Assembly: GCA_003117195.1 (NCBI GenBank)
Contig: BDSI01000023.1
Span: 186,001 to 250,000, forward strand
Origin: Eudorina sp. 2006-703-Eu-15
Taxonomy: Eukaryota > Chlorophyta > Chlorophyceae > Chlamydomonadales > Volvocaceae
Reading direction: 5' to 3'
DNA length: 64,000 nucleotides
Both the position numbers and the translations under genes were made by a program. The notes under the pieces are model-generated. The model saw only the letters and a program-made list of their open reading frames with translations. It searched no databases and had not been told where the DNA came from. Each line of letters begins with the position of its first letter. Position 1 is the stretch's first letter. Below, piece after piece: positions 23,905-35,000 of this stretch.

Positions 23905-25089
23905 GACAGCACGCTATATGCAAACATTCTTTGTGGTTTCCCGAAGATGATCGCCACATCGTACGAACTACCGCCGTATCGTTTCAGCAATGCGAAGACA
24001 TCTGCAGGGTTTGAGTTCTATTTGCTGAGTGGTTCTGTGGTAGGTGGCAGTGTGGGGTATCATTCCATGGGCAGTGAGGCAGGCATGATCAGTGTTCGTA
24101 GTTTGGATGACGTCTATGATGGCCTCAGAGTTCCAGGGTTATGGAGTGCTGCAGAAGGACTGTTTTCGATAAGATTTCGGATGTGACAGTGCGAGGACAG
24201 GCCGTTTCCGGTCACTCGCTTCTACCTCACAGCGGGTTTGGGCAGCTGAGACCGGGTGCATAGCACGCTTCGCACCACGGGGCACGGCAATGTGAACATT
24301 ATGTTAGGGTACATTTCGGGTGTGGTTGGTGCCTGTTGGTGACGGTTCTGGCATTCTGCTTCTGCTGAGCATTGAGCTACCACCAACCGCCATTGAGTGG
24401 TGGTTGGTGGTTGCAATAATGACGCCGACCTTGTGCAGTCTGAACTTTGAAGGACGTTTCCCCCTTGGGTGTTTGTTCAGCTCAAGTTTCCCGCATTTCG
24501 GAATGCACGTCATTTAGGGACTGAAGCAATCGGAGGACAACAGTAAACTTCTATTGCGTGGATGTACGTGTTTTGGCGCGGTTGCCGAGTGGAAGGGCGC
24601 GGAAATAGCATAATTGTTCTGCATTCTCCGATTTTGCGACAGTGAAGGATAATGGTGGCTTGTGTGATTTGATTACACGACAAAGAGCACGCCTTGTGCA
24701 ACGTTGGCCTGGTAGCCTAACCTTGGAAGTAACAAGGGGTAAGGGAATCCCTCGTTAACGGAAAGGTGCAGGTATCCTTCGTTGATCCTACGTGGTGAGG
24801 ATTTCATGCTGAGACAGCTTCCCCTGGCCCTCGGGTAGAAGCTGAGTGTGGAATGTTCCGCATACTTCGTCAGCAACTATGTAATATCGTCCTTACTTTT
24901 CTCTGTGAGAGGATTTATGAGCCGAGTAAGCGGTTGGCACGCTTGATTCTTCATTCTGTCGTATATGGACGAACGACTTTGATCTCTTTTGAACATTGCT
25001 CGAGATATTCCGATTATGTTTGCTCTGCTTGTATATCTCATCAGCCAGTCCTGTATAAGACGCGCTGCATAGCGGGGAAGCTGGCAAAG
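23905..25089. other. Intergenic region downstream of cyclin C
   Basis: No supported exon was seen. It should contain the cyclin C 3' UTR (candidate TGTAA at 24880-24884) and the START gene promoter and 5' UTR. The minus-strand ORFs here are AT-rich and show no family motif. Confidence 0.4.
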
Positions 25090-27215
25090 ATGGCAGCCTT
25101 CGGCTGGCCATTTAACAGCGCCGACCTGCTTCATGTCGTCATTGCGGTCTTGCCCGTCTGGTTGCTTGGCGCTGTGACTGGCTATCTTGTAAGTGTGCAA
25201 AATATTTTGGTAACTGTGGGGACTTGGCTTGTTGCTAACCCAATCAAACACTTGACCCGACCCGCACAGTTGCCGCGCCCAGCTGCGGCAAAGCCTCAGT
25301 CAGCAACTTCATGGGCATTGTTTCTTTCAGGCCCCTACTTCCGGCGGTGGGCAGTTCTGTACCACCTTGCGGTCATCGTAAGGTCGGTCTACTATCGCTT
25401 TCCAACATAACATGCGCAACATCAACAGGAAAGCTAATGATGCCTGTAGGGATGTCTGGAAGCAATACACGGCGCCGGGGACCTTCAGAGCTTTTTGTAA
25501 GGCTGTCGTAAACTGGGCTCAAGGAAAAGGCTTTTATTTTGAGTTTCCAGCTGCTGTTGCGGAGGATGCCATCGCTGATGTGGGCGCGACCAAGAGCACG
25601 CGCGATGCCGACAACTGGTGAGGACTTGCCGGGAAGTGACCAAGGGTCGTTCCGTGTGTCCATTGTGTTGATGAGTTTTCATGTTTTCAATTTCAGGTAC
25701 GTTACCCAAAAAGATCTGGCCTTCTACCAGTACCATATGGAGCAGGATGGGGACTGCCCAGGCGCTTCGCCTTGGGAAATTCTGATGGAGAAGGAAATTC
25801 CTAACGCCTTGAAGTACACGGCCTGGAGGAGGACGCTGGCGGTAAGGCAGGGATCATGAGGCTCATAGGTTCACAGTGAAGACTGGCGTAACCGTGGCAT
25901 GGTGCCTGGGACGCTCGGTAGCTTGTGCCGCGCGAAGGGGTTCGTAGTGACCTGTCGAGTCGAGATATTGTTCGCGGAGTGCATTATCGAAAACTTGCAT
26001 ACAGGGGATGAATCGCTTCGAAACCAATAGAACTGCGGTAATCCCCAGCTGTCGCCCCTTCGCTCCTCATGCGTGACCACCTGGCTCCTTGATGCGCAGA
26101 ATGGAAAGACCGAGTACAAAAGCCTGACACACAGCGCGGATGCTACCGCTGAGGAGTTTACGGACTTGTACTTCGATGACGATTTCAGGCCCAAATGGGT
26201 AAGCTGCCGGCCCTGCCGACCATGACTTTGTGCCGCGGGTTTGGAGCACTTCCTTTCAGTGTGCCCGGTACTTCAAGAATAAGGGATAACTTTGATCGTC
26301 CCTGCTCAGGACGCGATGATTATCCATCATGAAGTCGTGGAGCATGGCGACTTCTCGCAGCGTCAACAAGTGGTCCGCTGGGTTCGGCGGTTTCCCTTCA
26401 AGTTCCTTTCGGACCGCGAGTACACCATCGCGCGCCGCCTTATTCGGACGGAGGATGGCCTGTACGGCCTTACCAAGGTACGTGCAGTGCATCGTTGCCA
26501 GTTATGGGTCTTGATTACATGGAGTGCTCGGTCGCTGGGGTCGTGCACGTCGATATGCTGAGGCGTCATATGTCCTTATGCTGCGTTCGCCCTCTGCCAG
26601 ACGGTGGATCACCCCAGCGCACGGCGTGACACAGACGTCGTGAAGATGGACGTCTTCTATTCGATGTGGCGGTCTCGCACGGTGAAATGTCCCTGGGGTT
26701 CCGACCGCCCCGCGTGCGAGACCCTGCTCTTCCACCACGAGCAGTTCAAGATCATGGAGCACCTGGCGCGCTTTGCGGTCCGGCACGGCATGTGGGGCTT
26801 CGTTAAGACGCTTGCGGAGCGCACGCCCGAGTACACGGCGCGCAGGCGCCAGCGCGTGGGCTCCTACGAGGTGGATTCCATGGCCTACGGCTACAACGGC
26901 TGCCCTAACCCGCCTACGGCGTGTGCTGGTTCATTCGGTGGCATGAATACGTCACAGAGCTCGCTGTCCCTTTGCTCCCTGGAGAGCAGCACGCTCAACG
27001 GCATGGGCAGCTCGCTGAGCCGGCAGGGCAGCGCCGGTATGTCGCGCGGACGGAGTGTGCCAGCTAAGGTCAAGGGACTGCTGGCTGTGGCGATGGCCAG
27101 CGGCCTGGCGGTGCTCATGAAGCGGTCGAACTCTATGCCCAACAATCTCAACAACGTGAAGGCTCTGAAGTCGAAGCGGCATCAGCTGCGCCGGCAGAAC
27201 AGCATGGCTTTCTGA
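25090..27215 (+). CDS. START-domain lipid-binding protein with an N-terminal membrane segment
   Basis: Seven exons: 25090-25188, 25331-25377, 25429-25617, 25697-25841, 26100-26198, 26310-26477, 26601-27215; 453 residues. Residues about 11-33 (ADLLHVVIAVLPVWLLGAVT) form a hydrophobic membrane anchor or signal. The central part, about 100-320, resembles the plant START / polyketide-cyclase-like lipid-transport family (At3g13062 type): EIPNALKYTAWRRTL, FTDLYFDDDFRPKWDAMIIHHE, VRWVRRFPFKFLSDREY and DVVKMDVFYSMWRSRTVKCP. Such proteins bind a lipid in a deep pocket; the ligand here cannot be told. The C-terminal tail is Ser/Asn-rich, with a second moderately hydrophobic stretch (GLLAVAMASGLAVLM) and a basic end (KSKRHQLRRQNSMAF) that could touch membranes. 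The ATG at 25090 opens the exon 1 frame and is supported by the downstream phase. Confidence 0.85.
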
Positions 27216-28390
27216 ACACGTGAATCGTAAGCCATGCCATGTGATAGTTCTGACTTGCATTGCTGATGTGGTGTGTGAGACGTAGTCGACTAAGTAGTCA
27301 ATGGACATCAGCTGACGTGCGTTACCTCCGGACTGTGTCTGCTTTCCCTGATGCTCGGTGGAGTACCCTTGACGTTGCCCGATGATTCTTGATCTTGGTT
27401 TATGATATGGCGGCTCCCAGGCCCCATGATAAATGGACGTGCTGCACACGTTAGTGTGGCCCCCTTACCAAGAGTAAGGAAACCGAGCAGGGACGCGCGC
27501 AATCTAGCTGGCGCCTCAGGCTGTCCCTGCTCAATGACCCTTTGTATAGATCCTATGCCTCCTGATGCCTTGCGGCATTCACAGCTCGCGAGCTTACTCC
27601 TAATTTGCGTATAAGAACACGGACTAAATGTGCAAGGAATTCTTGTCTGCGCGTGTGTGTTCAAGACAAGTTCAGACTAGTTGCCACAACCGTTGCGTCG
27701 TGCGTACGTTCCGACGCAAGGCTTTTTCCCTGTCTGTGACGTCTGTGACTGACGTCTGTCACAATTCGATGCAACTATTGTTCGTATGAGGGAGGCGCTG
27801 TTTTGAATGGGTCACGGCTGAAGGATATTGGATTATGTTGAGCATGGCCGTGTTGGCAGGAGCGGAAATGATCCGTTTCGATGTGCGTGTGCCCGCCCCT
27901 GCCATGCAGTAGGGTGAATGGTGAGCAACGCAGTGATGAGGTGCATTCGCGTGAGAGTCCATGATTGTTCCGAGTTGTTGAGTGGAGTTTCATGTGCGGG
28001 CTGTGAACAACGGAAGTGCCTGCCGTGCATGCATGTCGTCGCCAGGTTCCATGGTCGGTAGTTGACGTGGCCTCAGTGGTGTTTGCCACTGGAGGCCGCT
28101 CACTCACCCGGTGCCAATTGAAGCTTTTTGTAAGGCATTTGAGGCGTTGCACCCGATGCGGTCTGAGTGCCCGTATTCGGCACACCACTGCTTCTGTGCG
28201 CGGGCATGCACAGCAACCATGCACGCAGAAGCGGCCATCGCAAATCACTGGGCAGACATACATCTGAAGACCAAGGGGGACTGGCGCGCTGCTGGCTGTG
28301 TCCGTGTGTCGGCCTCATGTCAACGTCGCTTTTCGCAAGTCGGAATTCATGATTAGCGCTTCATACTAACGATGGCGTACTGTTTCGATG
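27216..28390. other. 3' region of the START gene and convergent intergenic space
   Basis: No supported exon was seen. A candidate TGTAA poly(A) signal on the plus strand is at 28129-28133. Short direct repeats of GACGTCTGTGAC type lie at about 27735-27765. The stretch separates the START gene tail from the tail of the minus-strand gene that ends at 28509. Confidence 0.4.
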
Positions 28391-28395
28391 TTACA
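28391..28395 (-). promoter_or_regulatory. Candidate poly(A) signal (TGTAA on minus strand) of the small minus-strand gene
   Basis: TTACA on the plus strand reads TGTAA on the minus strand. It lies about 115 bases after the stop of the 28509-28919 gene, a normal 3' UTR length, which supports that gene being transcribed. Confidence 0.4.
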
Positions 28396-28508
28396 AGCCT
28401 CACGAGCTCGTAAGGCCCAGACGAGCCAGGTGGCTCATGGACCGCCCGCCCAAGGAACTCGAAGTCTGAAAAGATAGGAAAAGCACGTTCGGAGGGATTG
28501 CTACGGAA

Positions 28509-28919
28509 TCAGAACTCGTACATCACGCTGTTGCCGTCTCGCAAATACTTGATGTCCGCGTGCCCCGACCATTTGGGGGACAGACCGCTGGCCAGCAGGC
28601 CTCCGTCCTCTGCTTCCTCAGTTCCAGCACCGCCGGGGAAAGATACGGCGTAACCACTACACCCGTCCCCGCCTCCTGCCTCACTGTTTCGAAACGTTAC
28701 CACGACATCCACCGTCCTGTACGGCAGCCGTCGGTTAGTCTCTGCTATACATTAACCAGTAGGCAACACTATCGTTGACGAACGCATCCTTGATAGCCCG
28801 TGAGCTAATCCCATCCCATGTATATTTCCCTTGAGATACTATGTCCAGTTGGAACATCAGTATTACCACATGAAAGTCCCACTCAACTTTGAATGCCTTC
28901 CGAAGGTAATCCTTCGACG
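28509..28919 (-). CDS. Small unrecognised minus-strand gene, N-terminus unresolved
   Basis: I do not recognise this protein. Two exons read smoothly on the minus strand. The first (about 28757-28919) encodes DYLRKAFKVEWDFHVVILMF, then QLDIVSQGKYTWDGISS and AIKDAFVNDSVAYW. A 40-base intron follows, with donor GTTAAT and acceptor TACAG. The second exon (28509-28716) encodes TVDVVVTFRNSEAGGGDGCS through SGHADIKYLRDGNSVMYEF and a stop. The alternating hydrophobic pattern suggests beta structure. The 5' end is a problem: upstream of 28919 the frame meets a stop, and the only AG is a weak AAG. An ATG at 29002-29000 opens a plausible peptide (MVNRTPKREYFSPELIGRN) in a different frame that I could not splice on with consistent phase. 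An internal ATG at 28857 would give a 102-residue protein. It is either a short gene with a 5' exon I missed, or a frame-broken remnant. Confidence 0.5.
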
Positions 28920-29038
28920 TTGAAGATAATCATAATTTATTTCTGATTTCTACCAATCAGTTCAGGAGAGAAGTACTCCCTTTTGGGGGTTCGGTTGACC
29001 ATGCGCAAGGCCTCACAGCTTCAAGTATAGCGTAGTCA
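28920..29038. promoter_or_regulatory. Very short head-to-head interval upstream of the SAM-domain gene
   Basis: These bases lie between the minus-strand gene body and the ATG of the SAM-domain gene at 29039. If the minus-strand ATG at 29002 is real, only 36 bases separate the two start codons, so transcripts would have to overlap or share a promoter. Confidence 0.35.
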
Positions 29039-32000
29039 ATGGAAGGTGACAGTGATGATTTTGGGCTTGGTAACACCGGCGACTTTGAAATCGATGTAAG
29101 TGACAGTTCGGAACCATGGGTGCTCTTTTCTGGTTGTCACTTCTGACCCCGGCCACCCCTCTCCGGTACAATAGGGAAGCTCTCCCGCAAGGTCTCAGGT
29201 AACTGAAGTGTAGGCCTTCTTCAGAACTTTCCGTCGGTTTGTTTCGTTCGACCTCAAGCCTATTCCCTACAGGCCAGCGCCCCGGGAGCTGGTAGTGGGC
29301 TGTTCAGCGGAGGAGACGATAGCTTTGGTGGGCACGGTAGTGGCCCACCCTCTCGGGGCGTGCATGCGCAGCCTGCAGCCCGGAGCAACTTTGGCAGTAG
29401 CGGCCTGTTCAGCGGTGAGGACAATGCCGATGATTTCGGCCTGGGTGAGCCCGACCTAGCCCCGCGGCGAGCGCCACCGCCTCCTTCACGGCCGCCTCCC
29501 AGAGCTGGCAGCAGCCGACGCGATAGCGGCAGCCTTTTCAGCGCCGGCGCCGACGATGATGACTACCTGGGCGGGGATAGCGGTGACCTGCCTCCTCGGC
29601 GGGTGCCAGCGCCGCCTCGGCGGCCCCCATCCCAGGCTCCCAGCAGCAACCGACACGGAAGCAGCGGCCTCTTCAGTGGGGACGACGACGACTATGGGGG
29701 CGATAGCGCGGATCTTGCCCCACGGCGCGCTCCCGCCCCGCCTCCCAGACCTGCTGGCCCCGTACCCTCCAACCGCCGCGACAGCGGGGCTTTGTTCAGT
29801 GAGGATGACGGGAGCGGGGGTCTGGGTATGTCGGGGGCTGACGATCTGGGGGCCGACATTGACCACGGCGACGCCTCGCCCGCGCGGCAGCTGCCGGCCG
29901 CGGATTTCACCAATCCCTCCGTGTCGCTCGACGCTAATGATTCGGACATTGCTGATTTCTTAGGCCCGCAATACCAACCGAGTGGGCCAGCGGGGCTACC
30001 GCCGCGGCCGGGCCCAGCCCTTACCGTGACGGCACCGCCGCCGCCGCCTTCAGCACCCGGCTCCCACGGCGGCTACGGTCTCGACGAGGAAGACTCGGAG
30101 CTGCGGGAGCTGCTAGGAGAGGAAGAAGCGGGAGGAAAGGCGTCGCGCCACCCGCCTCCGGGCGGCTCCGCCGCCGGCTCCTCTAGCAGGCGCATCAGCT
30201 TCCAGGAGCCCGTGGCGGCGGTGAGGCCGCCACCGCCGCCGCCCCAGCGCGTCTCCCCTCAGCCGAAGAGCGAAAGCTTTGGTGATAGCGCCGAAAGCGG
30301 CTACGGACTGGAACGTGATGCCGGCCGGGACCTGGCGCCGCCGCGGCCACAGGCCGCCGCCAGGCCGGCCACCCCCAGTGAAGACTACGGCGACAGCGGG
30401 GGTGATTATGGGCAGGCTACCATCCAGGCCCGGCCAGCGGGGCCCGGCGGCGGCCAGTCTTTCAAGCGGATCCCGGCCCATGGGTCGCCCGGATACGACC
30501 CGATTCTAGATCCGTTGGACTCACCGGTGGGCCGCGATGGCCGGCCGCCGCCGCGGGGCATACCGCCACGGCGCCGGGTTGGCGAGTCCAGCGAGGCGTA
30601 CACCACTTACGGTGATGATGACGAGTACGACGACGACGATTTTGCAGATGAACGGGAGGGACCCGGTGCGGAGGTGTTCCGCCGCGTGCCCGCACCCGAC
30701 CAGCGTGGCAGCCCCGTGAGGCGGCCGCCCGCGCCCATCCCTCCAGGCGGGGACGACTACGACGACGACTTCCAGGACGATGAGGACGTGTTTGCGGACG
30801 ATACGAGCTGGGACGGGGAGATCCGATTTGCGTCCGGGGGCGGCGGAGCGGGACAGGGCGGCCGTGCTGCCATTAGCGGTGCGCGGCCGGGCTCAGCGCG
30901 GCAGCCCCGGTCGCGTGGTCCTCACGCGACCGGCGGCACCCGGATGCGGTCCACGTCGGCGCTGCCGCCGCGGGAGCGCCAGGCGGCCATGATTGAGGAC
31001 ATGATGTCACGCCACCCCAGCACATGGGATAGTAAGTCGGGGAGAGGGTCGCGGCAAGAGAGGCTGTGCGCCTCCCGGATGCAAGCTCTGCGTCGTGGCC
31101 CGCGTTGGTGGATGGACGGCCGGGTCCTGGGGATGTGGGAAACAGGTAGACATAGATCGGGGGCGAGGTAAGCTGCACTGCCCAAAGCGCACGACGGACA
31201 GCGGGACAGGCGCGATGGCGCGCGCGGGCGCCTGTGATGCCTCAGGGATCACGCCGCATGCAGCTGCGTCCCTGAATCCGCAAATTTGTCGTGTCACGCC
31301 CGAGCGCAGGTGTGTTGACTGCCATTGCAGTACGCTATACGACTGCAGCATGTGAGCGACGAAAGGGGGCAATAGGTCATCATCACAAAAGTCATCCGCT
31401 TTATTCCGTTTTGTAAGCGTCACACGAGGAACGCCCTCCCATCCTTCCCTTGCTGGTCCCCGGCAACCTGTCGTCCTGCCTCCTGCTCCGCAGTCCGTGA
31501 AGTGGCCAGCTGGGTGGAGTTCATCGGCCTGGGCCAGTATCGCACCAAGTTCGTGCACAACTCGGTGGACGGCGGCCTGCTGCTGAGCCTGGGGGAGGCG
31601 GAGCTGGCCCGGGACCTGCGGGTGCTGCCGCTGGGACACCGCCGGGCGCTGATGGCGGCCATAGAGCAGCTCAAGCAGGCGGCGGAGGCCATGGAGAGGG
31701 AGCGGGGGACGGAACCCCAGGGAGCGCCCAGGACCGAAGCCGAGCGGTGCGTCCCGGAGCGCCTGCAGGGCTGTGTAAGGCGGGTGTGTGACGGGGTGTC
31801 TCTGCTGCCCGGGCTGCCGACCGAGGAACGCATAGAGGCGGACAGAGCGAGCGGGGAGCCCTGCGAAGGTCCAAGTGGTGGCGATCCTTCGCTGCGCCGC
31901 AACGGGAGGTGCACGCCGTTTGCACGGCCTGTGGTGAACCTGCGCTGCGCGAGGGGCTTGTAGTGGGCTTCGGCGAAGCGTGCGAATGTGCCATTTCATT

Positions 32001-35000
32001 CCCGGGTAAGTTGCTCAGCTTTACCTCGTGGAGCGTTCGGGAACAGCTTGCGAGTGATTGGTTTGTGCCCTCCAGGTGTCCAGCTCCCTTGCACGGCAAA
32101 TGAGCGAATGGATGAGGCCAGGAACGGGCTGTTACATCACAGACGGCTTCTGTACGGCGACGGTCCTACTGCACTGGCGACTGCGGGGGAGCCCCTAGCC
32201 GCGATCCGGCGGGCACGCAAAGCTACCAGCTTACCTCCGCGACTACACACGGACCCAGCGGCACCCCAACCTGCACTGAAACACATGAGAAGACCCTTCT
32301 TGTATAACGCACTACCGCCTGATCTCGCTGACTGACTGACTGACTGACCGACTGTCTCCATGTTTGCCTGAATGCATGACCCGCTTCTGTCCCGTTCCGT
32401 GAACTTTGCGCTGCTGTTGCGTGCGGTGGTGGACGGGCGGACGGCCCTCAGTGTTGCGGCCCTGCGCCGGCGGGCAGCGGAGCAGGAGGTCAACAGGAGG
32501 CCCTCCAGCGCAGGCGCCTACCTCATCCCGCCGGAGCCCTTCCTGGGCCCGGCCATGGGCAAGGTGACCGTGTACGAGCAGCGCGCCAAGCTTCTGTACC
32601 AGCTGGACCGCGCGCGGCACCGGGCCGCGCAGCACACGGCGTGAGTGGGATGCCATGGGTCAGATTGTTTGGGGAACTGGGACCCAAACACGGAAACACG
32701 GCCGGGGGTGGTCGTGGCCCGAGGCAATCAGGATGGATGACGCGGTCGCTAGTCCAGCTCAACTTCTGCGTGGCTGCGATAGGGGCATCGGCACGACCTG
32801 CGGGGCGGATCATGTCAATCTGTGCCAGTGTGAGGAGTGGGGAGGTAGTGCACCAGGTCGCCACACGTCGTCCTTTTCCCTTATTGCGCACAACCCAACT
32901 CCCATGATCCGCGCCTCCCAATCATTGCCATGCCACGCAACGTCCTGACTTTGCAATCTCCCTGACCTGCAGCATCATTGATCAGCTCAACAACAATAAG
33001 GCCCTGACCGAGGCCCAGATGGCGGAGCTGCGCGGCAAGCTGAAGGACCTAGAGGCAAAGCACAAGCACGAGTTCTCGGCCGCGCAACGCCGCGGCATGA
33101 CAGCCTCCGTCTCGCCCGGCGGCGGCACCGGCAGCCGCAAGGGTGCCGCCGCGCTGGCGGCGGCTGAGTACGGCGCCGATGCTGTCGTACCATGGCTGCC
33201 TGTGGGCCGCGGCACGAACCTCACGAACAGCCACCCGGAGCGTTTCGCTCGCATAGGCGAGGACCAGGACTTGGACTTGACCTTCATACCCCGAGTAGGG
33301 CGATTGGAGGATGTGCCGGCGGGCGCGGTCCGGGACATAGTGGCCAAGGCACTCTCCAGCCGGACACCCTTCTGGACTCGCATGGACTTTGAGTTCAAGA
33401 AGATGCAGAAGGAGCGCGAGGCCAAGGAGGAGGCGCGGCGCAAGCGGCGCGAGCGCATGGGGGTGGTGAAGCGCGGTGGCGAGGGCGAAGACGAGGAGCA
33501 GGCCAAGAGCAAGCACTGGAACAACTACTGGGTGAGTGCTCCGGGGAGGGGGCGGGGCAGGTGGTCTGGCGGTGATGAAATGCCCTGGGAGGGCCCGTTG
33601 TGGCCCGGTCGACGGAAAATGACTCTCACACGACACGACGCTCGCACAACATGATATTGTGCGCGTGCATCATTGAGCGTGCGGTGGTTGCGGGTGATGA
33701 TGAGTAGGCAAAAGCAATTAAGCATTGGTTTACACGCGCGCAAGTATTGCTGGGCTTGAGGGTGTGCGGACGTGGCCAGGGCTTTACCCGTAGTGGCCTG
33801 TCGCAGACCTCGCGGCCATCACGCGCGAAAGGACCCACCTACCGCAGCCGTCCTCATAAACCCATTGTCCATGTCACTGCGCGGCAGTCGTTGAAGCTCA
33901 CGTCGTCTTCAAACTTGTCGCACTGTCCCACCGCCCAATGCCACAGGTGCCTACCAGCAACCGGAACGTCAGCTCCCACAAGAACTTCAAGAAGGGTTCG
34001 GAGAACGAGGAGCTGCACCAGTACCGGAGCTTCATCAAAGACAAGGTTCGACTGAGCCGCTGGTTCAAAAGGCGAGCACGACGGGCCGGGGGTACCGACT
34101 GGTGGTGGGCTGGGATCTAAAGCTCTCGATACGATTGGCCGTGGGTTCGGGTCTGACAGGGAGAGAGCTGCCGGGCTTCCCTCTGGCTGGAGGGGGGGGC
34201 CGCCAGTACTGATTGCGGGCGATGCTGCGCCGGCTGACGGCCGGCCAGCGTTGTTCACCCGCGCGACCTTGAGGCCCAACCAGAACAGTCGCCACAGGCG
34301 CGAGAGCAGCCTTTCGACTGTCCAAGTCCCGAAATCGAGCTCTGGCCATTGCGTCAACCTGCCGGCCACGAGCCGAGTGTGCTGCGGTGCTCCTTCTCCC
34401 ATCTGTGCGCGGCGCCTCGTTGCAGGTTTGTCGAGGACGACGAGCCGACGGAGGGGGATGTGGCGCTGGAGCGGCTCATCAACCGCATGATCCGGGCGCT
34501 CGTCAAGAGCAAGGCCGAGGTGGGCTGAATGGGCGGGTGGCAGGTGGGGGGGATGCGATGGAACCCCTCCAGGGCCGCGCGCGCTGGATGGGTCCGACGG
34601 GTGCGGAGGTGAGGTGCGGAGCAGCGGTGCACGCTCGCTCGCCTCACAGGGCGTCCTAGGCTACACTGGAGCCCGCGGCCTGGTCCTGTGTGCGTACCAC
34701 CATAGCGCACGTGCCCACCGGCCGTCATACACACCGACAGACCAATCAGTTACCGCCCGGGCGGTGCATCCGTCCCGCCCAAACGGCATCCGTCCGGCGC
34801 CGCGTTGCGGGCCGCGTTGCAATGCCGCCGTCGCTGTGCTCCTGCGCGTCACTCGGGTGGCGGAGAGGCATCACGGGGTCAGCCGCCTCAACATCGCGCT
34901 CCTGACCTCGCTGGCCGCGCTCTCTTCGCAGGTGGACGCCGAGGTCGGAGACACCTTTGACAAGCGCATCCGGAACTACTTCAAGGACCATGGATACAAG

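Noticed and set aside
24570..24650. tRNA-like stretch GCGCGGTTGCCGAGTGG
   Set aside because: It resembles a Leu/Ser tRNA D-arm, but there is no T-arm sequence or matching acceptor stem nearby.
29039..29095. Antisense reading of the SAM gene exon 1 as an upstream exon of the small minus-strand gene
   Set aside because: It can be spliced in phase, but the plus-strand exon shares SDDFGLG with a later repeat of the same protein (ADDFGLG), so the plus reading is preferred.
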